Below are positions 27,078 through 35,571 of a stretch of DNA of 64,000 nucleotides, in pieces. Source of the stretch: DATLLN01 sp963809205 (lineage in GTDB: Bacteria > Actinomycetota > Thermoleophilia > Gaiellales > JAICJC01); the NCBI GenBank assembly GCA_963809205.1, contig CAWEIS010000028.1, positions 248,001 through 312,000 on the forward strand. Direction: 5' to 3'. The notes under the pieces were generated by a model. The model worked only from the letters and a program-made list of their open reading frames with translations, was not told where the DNA came from and did no database searches. Positions within the stretch are counted from its first letter, which is position 1; the number at the start of each line of letters is the position of its first letter. A program made the position numbers and the translations under genes.

Positions 27078-28074
27078 GCCGGGCGATCACCTCCCCGGAG
27101 AGCTCCGTCCATCCACCCTCGGCGAGCATCCAGCCGGAGTAGGTGCCGCGGTTGGCCAGGCAGACGAGGCCAAGGCCCCGCTCCAAGTCGGCCCACATCA
27201 GCGTCCCGCTGGCCCCGAAGTGCGAGAGCGTCGACGGGGACACGGCGTCGCCCGCCCAGTGCGGACCACCGGTGCCGCGGATGTTCACGCCGGCTCCCCA
27301 GTCGGGGCAGTGAAGCTTGGGAAACGACTCGAGGCCGCCCGGGATGCCGGGGAACTGCACCGCCGCCAGCTCCGACCACGTGTCGTGGTGCAGCAGCGGC
27401 GCTCCGCCCGACAGCAGCAGCGCCACGACGCGCGCATACGCCTCCAGGGCGGCGAACATCCCGCCGGCGGCGTTGCCTCGGCGACGCCACTGCGGCGCGT
27501 TGAACAGCGGCACGCCGGGCGACGAGAGACCGGGGTCCCGCACCTCGAGCGCCCGCCCCTCCTCCGACTCCCGCAGCGGGAGGAACGCATCCATGCCCAG
27601 CGGCCGGATCACGGCATCGGTGATGTAGCGCTGAAACGGCATCTCGGTGGCCGCCTCCAGCAGCAGCCCGATCAGGTGGTAGCCCTCGTTCGAGTACGCC
27701 CGGTGCGTACCCGGCGGGTACTTGAGCCCGACCTCGAGCGGCGGCGTGCCGCGCGCCGATTCGGGCAGGCCCGAGGCGTGGGACAGCAGGTGGCGCAGCG
27801 TGATCGATCGGCGGTCGGCGTCGTCCAGCGCAGGCAGCAGCGCACCCGCGGGAACGTCGAGCTCCAGCACCCCCTCCTCGACGGCGACCAGCGCCGCGAG
27901 CGCCACCACGGGCTTGGTCAGCGACGCCAGCGCGAACAGCGAACGCTCGCCGGCATCGCCTGCAAATCGGCGCTCGACGACGGTGCCACGGCGGTCAAGA
28001 ACGGTTGCAGCAACGGCGTCTGCGCGGCCTTCGGCCACCCACCGGTCGATTGCCTCGAGCGCCATCCGCGGCAT
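27061..28074 (-). CDS. Serine hydrolase, class C beta-lactamase/DD-peptidase family
   Basis: A 337-aa protein from ATG at 28074 (MPRMALEAIDRWVAEGRADA); ATG at 28065 is an alternative. The catalytic Ser-x-x-Lys is SLTK in ALASLTKPVVALAALVAVEE near residue 50, the YxN motif is RAYSNEGYHLIG near 135, and HFGASG near 290 takes the place of the KTG box. LRHLLSHASGLPESARG is the usual loop between motifs. There is no signal peptide, so it is probably a cytoplasmic esterase or peptidase, not a resistance enzyme. It is divergent from the LytR_C gene, with 47 bp between them. Confidence 0.85.
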   Translation of the reverse strand: MPRMALEAIDRWVAEGRADAVAATVLDRRGTVVERRFAGDAGERSLFALASLTKPVVALAALVAVEEGVLELDVPAGALLPALDDADRRSITLRHLLSHASGLPESARGTPPLEVGLKYPPGTHRAYSNEGYHLIGLLLEAATEMPFQRYITDAVIRPLGMDAFLPLRESEEGRALEVRDPGLSSPGVPLFNAPQWRRRGNAAGGMFAALEAYARVVALLLSGGAPLLHHDTWSELAAVQFPGIPGGLESFPKLHCPDWGAGVNIRGTGGPHWAGDAVSPSTLSHFGASGTLMWADLERGLGLVCLANRGTYSGWMLAEGGWTELSGEVIARHGAPG

Positions 28075-28121
28075 CGTATCCGTCAGACCCGGCGATATCT
28101 CGGGTATCGTTTCGCCTGGTA

Positions 28122-28754
28122 ATGGCACGTGTCGAGACCAGACGGGAGCGCGACCGCGAGGTTGCGCCCGAGCAAGCCGACGATGACAGCCATCTCGAGG
28201 ACTGGTTCGCCAGGCGGCTCGAGTCGCAGGGGATCCCGACCAAGATGCCCCGCGGCGTGAACACGCGGATCCTCGCCGTGGGCGGCTTCGCCGTGGCTTT
28301 GCTCGGCCTGATCTGGGCGTTCTCGGTCGCCGGACCGGGCAGCAGCACCTCGTCGGCGACACCGACCACCAAGCCGTCGACCAGCTCCACGTCGCCCAAC
28401 AGCTCGGGCACCCCGAACAACACCAACGGCGGCAGCAAGAACAAGCCGAAGGCGCCCGCGTGGAACACCATCACCGTGGACGTGCTGAACGGCTCGGGGA
28501 TCAGCGGCGCGGCCGCGGCCGCCTCGACCACCATGAGCGGCGCGGGCTGGCACACCGGGGTCACCGGCGACGCCGGCACCGAGACGACCACGACGACGGT
28601 GGTCTATGCGCCCGGTCACAAGCCCGAGGCCCAGGTGGTCGCCACGAAACTCGGGCTGCCCGCTCCGGTGCCGCTCGCCTCGGCGGCCGGTGTGCCGTCG
28701 ACGGCAACCACCGGTGTCGCCGTCGTGCTCGGGCCAGACGGCCTGCCCGCTTAG
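28122..28754 (+). CDS. Membrane-anchored LytR C-terminal domain protein
   Basis: A 210-aa protein from ATG at 28122. The N-terminus is hydrophilic and charged, one membrane helix (ILAVGGFAVALLGLIWAFSV) lies near residue 50, then a Ser/Thr/Pro-rich linker (SSTSSATPTTKPSTSSTSPN) of about 40 residues. The extracytoplasmic part begins ITVDVLNGSGISGAAAAAST and ends VAVVLGPDGLPA, matching the LytR_C domain (VxVLNGSG..GLA). The domain occurs beside or fused to wall-polymer ligases; here it is alone. The TAG stop overlaps the stop of the convergent decarboxylase gene by 4 bp. Confidence 0.82.
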   Translation: MARVETRRERDREVAPEQADDDSHLEDWFARRLESQGIPTKMPRGVNTRILAVGGFAVALLGLIWAFSVAGPGSSTSSATPTTKPSTSSTSPNSSGTPNNTNGGSKNKPKAPAWNTITVDVLNGSGISGAAAAASTTMSGAGWHTGVTGDAGTETTTTTVVYAPGHKPEAQVVATKLGLPAPVPLASAAGVPSTATTGVAVVLGPDGLPA

Positions 28755-30181
28755 CCGTTCAGCGCTTCCCAGGCCCGCCGCACGTGCTCGGGCCGCGACG
28801 CGACGTTGCCGATCGCCATTCGCGCCGCATATCGGCCGGCGACCTGCGTGTGTGAGATGAACGCCGTCCCGCTCGCGTTGACGCGTTCGACGAGGTCGGC
28901 GTTGATCCGGTCGAGCTCGGCCTCGTCGTCGACACCCGGCGGCCGGCGGCGGAAGCAGACGGTCGACAGCGGCACCGGCGCCAGCAGCTCCCATCCCTCA
29001 GCGGCCTCGATCCAGCCCGCCAGCTCCCGCGCCATCGCGATGTGGCCGGCAACGATCCCGGCCAGCCCGTCGGCGCCGTACGCCCGCAGGACGAACCAGA
29101 GCTTGAGCGCGCGGAACCGCCGGCCCAGCGCCAGCCCGTAGTCCATCAGGTTCGTCACGTCGCCATCGCCGCTGGTCAGGTAGAAGGGCACGACCGAGAA
29201 CGCCTGTCGCAGCACCTCCGGCCGCGAGGTGTAGAGCAGGCTGCAGTCGACCGGCGTCAGCAGCCACTTGTGCGGGTTGAAGACCAGCGAGTCGGCGCGC
29301 TCGCACCCGTCGAGCAGGTGGCGGTGCGAGGGCAGCAGCCCCGCGGCGCCGCCGTACGCCGCGTCGACATGCACCCAGATGCCGTGGCGCGCCGCGATCT
29401 CGGCGACCGCGCCCACCGGGTCGACACTCGTGGTCGACGTCGTGCCCACCGTCGGCACGACGGCGATCGGCCGCACGCCCGCCGCGACGTCCGCCTCGAC
29501 TGCGGCCGCCAGCGCATCCGGGCGCATCCGGAACTGATCGTCGACCTCCACCTTACGCAGGCCCTGCTGCCCCAGCCCGAGCGCGATGCAGGCCTTCTCG
29601 ACCGACGAGTGCGCCTCGGCCGAGGTGTACACCCGCAGCGGCGGCAGATCGGCGCGGCCGGCCATCCCGCGGCTGCGGATGTCCAGGCCCGCCGCCTCGC
29701 GGGCCGCGGCCAGCGCCCACAACGTCGAGCTCGACGCGGTGTCCGTGATCTGCCCGAACCACGAGTCCGGCAGGCCGATCAGCTCGCCCACCCAGGCCAG
29801 CGTGCGCTCCTCGAGCTCGGTCGCCGCGGGCGAGGTGCGCCACAGCATCGCGTTGACGTTGAGCGCCGCGCAGATCAGCTCGCCGACGATCCCCGGGCCG
29901 CTGCCGGTGATCCCGAAGTAGGCAAAGAACGACGGGTGGTTCCAGTGCGTGATGCCGGGCAGGATCAGCCGGTCGACGTCGGCCATGATCGCGTCCAGCG
30001 GCTCGCCCTCGGCCGGCGGGTGCTCGGGCAGGGCGGCCAGCAGATCGCCGGGCGCGACCTGCGCCAGCACGGGCCGCTCGCCCACCGTGCGCAGGTACGT
30101 GGAGACCCACTCCGCGGCCTCGAGCAGCGCCGCATGCAGCTCCTCCTCGCCGGGGCCGGGCAGGGCCGGCCCGGCCGTCAC
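28751..30181 (-). CDS. PLP-dependent decarboxylase (aromatic-L-amino-acid/glutamate decarboxylase family, group II)
   Basis: A 476-aa enzyme. GTG at 30181 overlaps the stop of the small membrane gene in a GTGA junction, which fixes the start. Family features in order: HPSFFAYFGITGSGPGIVGE near residue 85, TDTASSSTLWALAAAREAAG near 135, WVHVDAAYGGAAGLLPSHRH near 245, and the PLP lysine in VFNPHKWLLTPVDCSLLYTS near 290. The C-terminal half includes RFRALKLWFVLRAYGADGLA. It should decarboxylate an amino acid or related acid to an amine, with the substrate unresolved. It is the last gene of a seven-gene minus-strand run starting at 35241. Confidence 0.9.
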   Translation of the reverse strand: MTAGPALPGPGEEELHAALLEAAEWVSTYLRTVGERPVLAQVAPGDLLAALPEHPPAEGEPLDAIMADVDRLILPGITHWNHPSFFAYFGITGSGPGIVGELICAALNVNAMLWRTSPAATELEERTLAWVGELIGLPDSWFGQITDTASSSTLWALAAAREAAGLDIRSRGMAGRADLPPLRVYTSAEAHSSVEKACIALGLGQQGLRKVEVDDQFRMRPDALAAAVEADVAAGVRPIAVVPTVGTTSTTSVDPVGAVAEIAARHGIWVHVDAAYGGAAGLLPSHRHLLDGCERADSLVFNPHKWLLTPVDCSLLYTSRPEVLRQAFSVVPFYLTSGDGDVTNLMDYGLALGRRFRALKLWFVLRAYGADGLAGIVAGHIAMARELAGWIEAAEGWELLAPVPLSTVCFRRRPPGVDDEAELDRINADLVERVNASGTAFISHTQVAGRYAARMAIGNVASRPEHVRRAWEALNG

Positions 30182-30423
30182 CTCGGCACCGGTGTCCGCG
30201 ACCGCCTCCCGCGATCGGGCCGCCGCGGCGACGCGCCGCGCACGTCGCGGCGGGCGGGCATGCGGGGCGGCCGGCGTGCGGGCGTGGATGGGCCGCCGCC
30301 GCCTCCTCCACCGCCGCCGCCGTCCGAGCCGTCCTCGCGCGACATCGCCCGCAGCAGCCACCAGAGCAGGAGCGTGCCCGGGATGTGCAGGCAGATCACG
30401 GCGAGGAACAGGACCGCGCTCAC
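30178..30423 (-). CDS. Small membrane protein with poly-Gly tract
   Basis: An 81-aa protein from GTG at 30423, 22 bp after the aminotransferase stop. One membrane helix (VLFLAVICLHIPGTLLLWWL) is followed by REDGSD, a run of ten Gly residues, and a basic Pro/Arg-rich tail (ARRPPRMPARRDVRG). Its TGA overlaps the decarboxylase GTG (30178-30181), so the two are translationally coupled. The family is unknown. A simple-sequence tract of this kind may vary in length or be prone to indel error. Confidence 0.6.
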   Translation of the reverse strand: MSAVLFLAVICLHIPGTLLLWWLLRAMSREDGSDGGGGGGGGGGPSTPARRPPRMPARRDVRGASPRRPDRGRRSRTPVPR

Positions 30424-30445
30424 AGCCGTCCAGTTTACCGCCAGG

Positions 30446-31744
30446 TCAGAGCGCGCTCTCGACGGCGCCGATCGACGCCTCGAGCTTCTCCAGCATCTCG
30501 TCGATTTCGGCGTCCGCGATGATCAGCGGCGGAGCCAGCATCACCGCGTCCATGTGCCGGTTGACGATCGGCGTCGGGCACGAGTAGATCATCAGGCGGC
30601 GCTCCCGCGCCGCCCTCGCCACCCGCCCGGAGATCCGCTCGGACTCGGCGAACCGCTCACCGGTCGCCGGATGCCGCAGCTCGATGCCCTGCAGCAGCCC
30701 GCGGCCGCGCAGCGCGGCCATCATCGGGTGGGTCGAGGCCATCCGCTCGAGCTCGGCCCGGATGCGGTCGCCCTTCTCGGCGGCGCCGGCCACCAGCCCC
30801 TCGTCCTCGATGGTGTCGATCACGGCACAGCCGACCGCGCAGCCCAGCGGATATCCGGAGAACGTGTGGCCGTACGAGAACCCGGTCGGCGAGCTGCCGA
30901 CGACCTCGCGCACCGTTCGCGTCGCGACCATCCCGGAGAGCGGGATGACGCCGCCGCCGATGCCCTTGCCGAAGGTGACGACGTCCGGAAGGACACCGTC
31001 GTGCTCCACCGCGAACCAGCGGCCGGTGCGGCCGAACGCCGTGATGATCTCGTCGGCGATCAGCAGGATGTCGTACCGGTCGCACACGTCGCGAACCGCC
31101 TGCAGGTAGCCCGGCGGAAGCTCGACGGCGGCACCGGACGATCCGGTCACCGGCTCCAGGATGAACGCCGCGATGTGGTCGGCGCCGCGGGACATGATCG
31201 CAGCCTCGAGCTCGGCCGCACCCTCCTCGGCGGTCAGGCTGTTGGGAACGGCCGCGTACTTGTGCAGCAGCGGCTCGAACGGCGCGCGCCAGCGCGACCC
31301 CGACAGCGACAGGGCGCCCATCGTTGAGCCGTGGTACGAGGTCACCCGGGACAGGAAGTCCAGCTTCGCCGGTTTCCCGCACAGCTCCCAGTAGAGCACG
31401 GCCAGGTGCATGGCCGACTCGTTGGCCTCGGAGCCAGACGAGTTGAAGAAGCACCACTCGAGGTCGCCCGGCGCGACGCGCCGCACACGCTCCGCGAGCT
31501 CCAGCATCGGCTCGTTGCGGAACGAGAACCGGTAGGTGAAGTTGAGCACCTCGGACTGCCGCTTGAGCGCCTCGACCACCCGCGGGTGGCCGTGGCCGAG
31601 CAGCATCACCATCGCGCCGCCGCACGCGTCCAGATACGAGGTGCCGTCCTCCGTCTCGATCCGGCATCCGGCGGCCCGGACAGCGATCGGCAGCGCCTCG
31701 CCGGCGGTCATCGAGTAGTCGGTGCGGATGTCGGTCGCGCTCAC
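30446..31744 (-). CDS. Class III PLP aminotransferase
   Basis: A 432-aa enzyme from GTG at 31744 (VSATDIRTDYSMTAGEALPI); ATG at 31711 is an alternative. Fold-type I features: YLDACGGAMVMLLGHGHPRV near residue 38, FFNSSGSEANESAMHLAVLY near 100, LLIADEIITAFGRTGRWFAV near 230 with the PLP-ring Asp, and the lysine in VVTFGKGIGGGVIPLSGMVA near 265. The family moves amino groups between omega- or beta-amino acids and keto acids. It sits in one transcript with a beta-keto-acid cleavage enzyme and a decarboxylase, so a beta-amino or omega-amino acid substrate is plausible but inferred. Confidence 0.9.
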   Translation of the reverse strand: MSATDIRTDYSMTAGEALPIAVRAAGCRIETEDGTSYLDACGGAMVMLLGHGHPRVVEALKRQSEVLNFTYRFSFRNEPMLELAERVRRVAPGDLEWCFFNSSGSEANESAMHLAVLYWELCGKPAKLDFLSRVTSYHGSTMGALSLSGSRWRAPFEPLLHKYAAVPNSLTAEEGAAELEAAIMSRGADHIAAFILEPVTGSSGAAVELPPGYLQAVRDVCDRYDILLIADEIITAFGRTGRWFAVEHDGVLPDVVTFGKGIGGGVIPLSGMVATRTVREVVGSSPTGFSYGHTFSGYPLGCAVGCAVIDTIEDEGLVAGAAEKGDRIRAELERMASTHPMMAALRGRGLLQGIELRHPATGERFAESERISGRVARAARERRLMIYSCPTPIVNRHMDAVMLAPPLIIADAEIDEMLEKLEASIGAVESAL

Positions 31745-31784
31745 CGCCGAAGTCTTCCAGATCGGCGCCGGACGGCGCGTCGCA

Positions 31785-32318
31785 TCAGCGCTTCGCCGGA
31801 GCGCCCGCGCGGATCGAGGCGCGGATCCGGCCGAGCACCGCATGCGAGAGCGACGAGTCGTACTCGACGTAGAGCTTGCCCGACGCCTCGTTCCCGTCCA
31901 GGGGCGTGGGCAGCTGCGCCACACCCGATGCGAACCGCACCAGCGGGACGCGCGCGATCACCATGACGAAGCGCCCGGCATCGTTGTCGAAGCGGTACGC
32001 GGCGACGATCCGCCTGCGGATCGGGTCGAACCGCGCACCGGCGGTGTCGTAGGGCACCAGCGTGAAGCCGTGGGTGTGGAAGGCGGCGACCATCCGGTTG
32101 ACGCCGATCCCCTGCTTGCCGACGGCCGGCAGCAGGTTCGGTTGCGGGTTCGACGCGCTGGTCGGCGGCGGTGTCGGCTCGACGACGACGTCGTCGGACT
32201 GGAACGGCCAGGCGACGGCCACGGCGACGAGCAGCGCTGCGCCGATCAGCGACAGGATCGCAAGCGCCGCCGTCAGGCTCAATCGCCGCCGTCGCGGCGG
32301 ATGTGCGCTGATGCTCAT
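31785..32318 (-). CDS. Membrane-anchored protein of unknown function
   Basis: A 177-aa protein from ATG at 32318 (MSISAHPPRRRRLSLTAALA), preceded by GCAGG. A single helix (LTAALAILSLIGAALLVAVA) follows an Arg cluster, so the rest is extracytoplasmic. A Pro/Thr-rich linker (VVVEPTPPPTSASNPQPNLL) leads to a small domain with GVNRMVAAFHTHGFTLVPYD and FDNDAGRFVMVIARVPLVRF. It lies between the BKACE and aminotransferase genes with gaps of about 40 bp, so it probably belongs to the same operon. I do not recognise the domain. Confidence 0.65.
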   Translation of the reverse strand: MSISAHPPRRRRLSLTAALAILSLIGAALLVAVAVAWPFQSDDVVVEPTPPPTSASNPQPNLLPAVGKQGIGVNRMVAAFHTHGFTLVPYDTAGARFDPIRRRIVAAYRFDNDAGRFVMVIARVPLVRFASGVAQLPTPLDGNEASGKLYVEYDSSLSHAVLGRIRASIRAGAPAKR

Positions 32319-32361
32319 CCTGCAAAGAGCGTACGAGCGCACGTGATGGTTGGCTAGACGG

Positions 32362-33177
32362 CTACGCGAGTACGATCGCGCGCGCCTGCTCGGGCGTCGC
32401 AGCCGGCCTACCTGCCAGCCGCCCCGTTTCGGCGGCCCGCTCGACGAACTCGGCGTTGCTCGTCGCCAGCACGCCCCGGGAGATCATCACATTGTCTTCC
32501 ATGCCAACACGGACATGGCCGCCCGAGGCGATCGCCAGCGAGGTCATCGGCAGCTGCGCCCGGCCGACGCCGATGGCCGACCAGCTCGATCCCTCGGGCA
32601 CGCCGCCCGCAAGGTGCAGCAGGTTCCGGGGCGTCGCCGCGATGCCGCCGGGGATCCCCATCACGAACTGGAACCACATCGGCGCGCGCAGCAGCCCCTC
32701 CTCCGCCAGCCGCAGGCAGAACTCGACATGCGAGACGTCGAAGCACTCGAGCTCCGGCTTCACCCCGTGCTCCAGGCAGGCCTCGGCGAGGGCGCGCAGG
32801 AACGGCGGCGGGTTGAGGAACACGCCGTCGCCGAAGTTCAGCGTCCCGGCATCGAATGAGCACAGATCGGGCCGCAGCGAGACCACCGCCAGGCGGTCGG
32901 CCTCCTCCATCGCCCACGAGCCGGCCGTCGTCAGATTGATCAGCAGTCCGGGCGCGGCGTCGCGTACGGCGGCGACCGTCTCCCGGTAGCGGCCGAGGTC
33001 CATCGTCGGGCGGCCCTCGGCGTCGCGCACGTGGATGTGGATCACCGCCGCGCCGGCGGCCGCCGACGCGGCGGCCTCGGCGGCGATCTCGGCCGGCTCG
33101 TACGGGACGTGCGGCGTCCGCTCACGGGTCGTATCGGCGCCGGTCGGAGCGACGGTGACAACGAGCGGCTCGCTCAA
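32362..33177 (-). CDS. BKACE-family beta-keto acid cleavage enzyme
   Basis: A 271-aa protein of the 3-keto-5-aminohexanoate cleavage (kce/BKACE) family, which splits a beta-keto acid with acetyl-CoA to acetoacetate and a new acyl-CoA. The metal-binding motif is AAVIHIHVRDAEGRPTMDL near residue 48; PELECFDVSHVEF near 140 and MWFQFVMGIPGGIAATPRNL near 165 are typical. The TTG start at 33177 sits in a TTGA overlap with the upstream TPP-enzyme stop (33174-33177), so the two are coupled. The linked enzymes are not those of lysine fermentation, so the acid may be new. Confidence 0.87.
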   Translation of the reverse strand: MSEPLVVTVAPTGADTTRERTPHVPYEPAEIAAEAAASAAAGAAVIHIHVRDAEGRPTMDLGRYRETVAAVRDAAPGLLINLTTAGSWAMEEADRLAVVSLRPDLCSFDAGTLNFGDGVFLNPPPFLRALAEACLEHGVKPELECFDVSHVEFCLRLAEEGLLRAPMWFQFVMGIPGGIAATPRNLLHLAGGVPEGSSWSAIGVGRAQLPMTSLAIASGGHVRVGMEDNVMISRGVLATSNAEFVERAAETGRLAGRPAATPEQARAIVLA

Positions 33178-34787
33178 AGCGATTGCGGCGGCACCGCGAG
33201 CTCGGCCTGCAGCTCGATCAGCGTGCCACGCTCACCGAGGGCTGCGATGGCGTCGCGGAGCGCGTCGCCCACCTCGGCGGCGCTGGTGACCCGGCGGTAG
33301 CCGACGCCGTAGCCGGCCGCCATCGACTCGAAGTCAGGCCCCCGCACCTCGACCGCGGTCGCCCGGCCGTATGCCTCCATCTGGTAGTTGCGGAGCACGC
33401 CGAAGCAGCTGTCGTTGACCAGCAGGGTGACGAAGTGCAGGCCGTTCTGCACAGCGGTCGCAAGCTCGTGGCCGCCCATCTGGAACCCGCCGTCGCCGAC
33501 GATCGCGACCACCGGCCGGCCCGGGTCTGCGGCAACGACGCCCAGCGAGGTCGGCATCGCCGACCCCAGCGCACCGCTCATCGGATAGCAGAAGCCGCCC
33601 GGCACCTTCGCGTCCTGGTACAGGACGCCCCAGTACCCGGCGATCGTCATGTCCGACACGGCGACGGCGTCGTCGGGCAGCGCGTTCTCGATCTGCCGGA
33701 TCAGCTCGCGCTCCTCCTCGAACCCGTGCGCCGCAACCTCCGCCTGCCGGCCCGAGAGCGCCGCGCGCGCCTCGCCGGCGCCGTCGCGCGCGCCTGCGGG
33801 CGGTGAGAGCTCCAGCAGCGCATCGCAGAACAGCCCGACGTCGGCGACAACGCCCTCGGCCACCGGGTAGTTGCGGCCGATCCGCGAGGGGTCGAGGTCG
33901 ACCTGCACCATCGCCGCAGGGAAGCCGACGGCCCAGTGGCAGGTGTACTCCTCCGCGAACCGCGTGCCCAGGGCGATGCAGACGTCCGAGTCCTCGATCA
34001 GGCGGCGAATCGACGGCTCCTCCTCGGACGAGCCCGCGTGCAGCGGATGCCCGGGCGGCATCACGCCCTTGCCGTTGAAGCTGGTCACGACGGGCGCGTC
34101 CAGTGCCTCGGCCAGCGCGACCACCCGGTCAGCGGCCAGCCGCGAGCCTCCGCCGGCGAACACCAGCGGCGCGCGGGCGCCGTCGAGCAGCGAGCGCACG
34201 CGGGCGACGGCGGCCGGATCGGGCGCCGGCGGCGCCAGCCGGGTGACGCGGCCCACCGCACCGTCGGCCGGCTGCTTCAGCAGGTCGGTCATCACCTCGA
34301 TCATCGCCGGGCCGGGGCGGCTGGCGATCGCCGTCAGCGCCTCGTCGACCGACGCGGCGAGCGCGCGCGGCGTCCCCGGGCGGACGTGGTGGCGGGTGAC
34401 CGCCGTGAAGGCGATCGACTGGCCGACCGACTCGTGCATCCAGCCCCGCTCGCCGGCATCGCTCGGCACCTGGGTCGTGATGTGCAGGACGCGCAGGCTG
34501 GACGCGTCGGCCTCGCCCATCCCGGCGAAGGTGTTGAACGCGCCGGGTCCGGTGCTCGTGATGCAGACGCCCACCTTGTCGGACGTCCGGGCGTACCCCA
34601 CGGCCGCGAACGACGCCGCCTGCTCGTGACGCACGACGACGGTGCGGATGCTTGACGACTCGAGCGCGTCCCACAGCGCCAGCGCATGCTGGCCGGGGAT
34701 GCCGAACGCGACCTCCACCCCATGCGCCTCCAGCGCCTCGACCAGCGCGTGCGCCGCGGTGCGGACCGATGTGTGGGACGCCGCCAT
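33174..34787 (-). CDS. Thiamine-pyrophosphate-dependent enzyme (acetolactate synthase-like)
   Basis: A 537-aa enzyme of the large-subunit acetolactate synthase/decarboxylase superfamily. The N-terminal domain has EVAFGIPGQHALALWDALES and the catalytic Glu in VVVRHEQAASFAAVGYARTS near residue 53. The C-terminal TPP and Mg motif is VVAIVGDGGFQMGGHELATA through LLVNDSCFG near residue 425. The middle FAD/structural domain is APLVFAGGGSRLAADRVVAL. The subtype (decarboxylase, ligase or acetyltransferase) cannot be fixed by eye. ATG at 34787 lies 10 bp after the cytochrome gene, and its TGA overlaps the BKACE start. Confidence 0.87.
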   Translation of the reverse strand: MAASHTSVRTAAHALVEALEAHGVEVAFGIPGQHALALWDALESSSIRTVVVRHEQAASFAAVGYARTSDKVGVCITSTGPGAFNTFAGMGEADASSLRVLHITTQVPSDAGERGWMHESVGQSIAFTAVTRHHVRPGTPRALAASVDEALTAIASRPGPAMIEVMTDLLKQPADGAVGRVTRLAPPAPDPAAVARVRSLLDGARAPLVFAGGGSRLAADRVVALAEALDAPVVTSFNGKGVMPPGHPLHAGSSEEEPSIRRLIEDSDVCIALGTRFAEEYTCHWAVGFPAAMVQVDLDPSRIGRNYPVAEGVVADVGLFCDALLELSPPAGARDGAGEARAALSGRQAEVAAHGFEEERELIRQIENALPDDAVAVSDMTIAGYWGVLYQDAKVPGGFCYPMSGALGSAMPTSLGVVAADPGRPVVAIVGDGGFQMGGHELATAVQNGLHFVTLLVNDSCFGVLRNYQMEAYGRATAVEVRGPDFESMAAGYGVGYRRVTSAAEVGDALRDAIAALGERGTLIELQAELAVPPQSL

Positions 34788-34797
34788 CCCGGCGAGC

Positions 34798-35241
34798 TTA
34801 CTGCCCGAGCGAGAGGATGTACGCGGCGACGTTGTCCGCGTCGGCGCCGCTGACCAGGCCGGCGGGCATCGGACCGCCGCCGTTCTTGATCTGGGTCAGG
34901 ATCGTCTCCGTATCGAGCGTCGGCGCGAGCTCGGCGAGGTTGGGCGCCGCGGGCAGCGGCGACGGGGTGCCCGCCACCGCGGAATGGCAGCTCGCGCAGT
35001 TGTCGTCGAAGACGGTCTTACCGGCGGCGACGTCACCGCTGCTGCCCGACGAGCCGGGCGTCGAGGACGGGCCGCTGCTGGGCGCCGCGGTGCTGCCCGG
35101 CGTCTGCGTGGAGAGCGGCAGCGAGCTGAGGCCGACGCTGGTGGCACCCTCCGTATCGGTGCCGGCGATCGCTATCACCGTCACCATCACGGCCACCCCG
35201 ACCACCGTTCCGACAAGCGCAGCAACGAGGACTTTGAGCAT
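34798..35241 (-). CDS. Membrane-anchored monohaem c-type cytochrome
   Basis: A 147-aa protein from ATG at 35241. The N-terminal hydrophobic segment (LVAALVGTVVGVAVMVTVIA) anchors it, and a Ser/Pro/Gly linker (STAAPSSGPSSTPGSSGSSG) follows. The haem motif is DDNCASCHSAVAG near residue 80, and the axial Met is likely in NGGGPMPAGLVSGADADNVA, near 125. The size and order match class I cytochromes of oxidase or dehydrogenase chains. It is the first gene in the minus-strand run that continues with the TPP enzyme. Confidence 0.87.
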   Translation of the reverse strand: MLKVLVAALVGTVVGVAVMVTVIAIAGTDTEGATSVGLSSLPLSTQTPGSTAAPSSGPSSTPGSSGSSGDVAAGKTVFDDNCASCHSAVAGTPSPLPAAPNLAELAPTLDTETILTQIKNGGGPMPAGLVSGADADNVAAYILSLGQ

Positions 35242-35338
35242 CGCGCCGAGGACTATAGCGGGTGCGTGCGGACGGCGAAGCGAGAGCCGGACAGGCCTCC
35301 GGAGCGCCGAACACCGCGCTTTGTGGCGCGTATCACCC

Positions 35339-35560
35339 ATGCAGGGGATGTGCCATCACCCGTCGAACGTCGAGCCAGAGAAGATGCTCGACCGACGCGA
35401 CATCCAGACCCTGATGTACTGCGTGCGTGTGACCGAGATCAGCGGCCAATGGCAGACCGGCTACCCCGTGCGGACACCGCACGACCTCGAGTGCCGGCTC
35501 GCCGCGCTGCTGCGCGAGGTCGAACGCGCGGAGCGCGCCTCCGCGACCACCGCAGCCTGA
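35339..35560 (+). CDS. Small protein, up to 73 aa, unknown function
   Basis: The frame from ATG at 35339 reads MQGMCHHPSNVEPEKMLDRR, then DIQTLMYCVRVTEISGQWQT and GYPVRTPHDLECRLAALLRE. ATG at 35384, with GAGAAG just upstream, is a likely internal start giving about 58 aa. The composition is that of a folded protein, with several Cys and aromatic residues, and GC3 is high. It is divergent from the cytochrome gene and 11 bp before thpR, so it may be cotranscribed with thpR. No known family is recognised. Confidence 0.5.
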   Translation: MQGMCHHPSNVEPEKMLDRRDIQTLMYCVRVTEISGQWQTGYPVRTPHDLECRLAALLREVERAERASATTAA

Positions 35561-35571
35561 CGACGGGCCCG

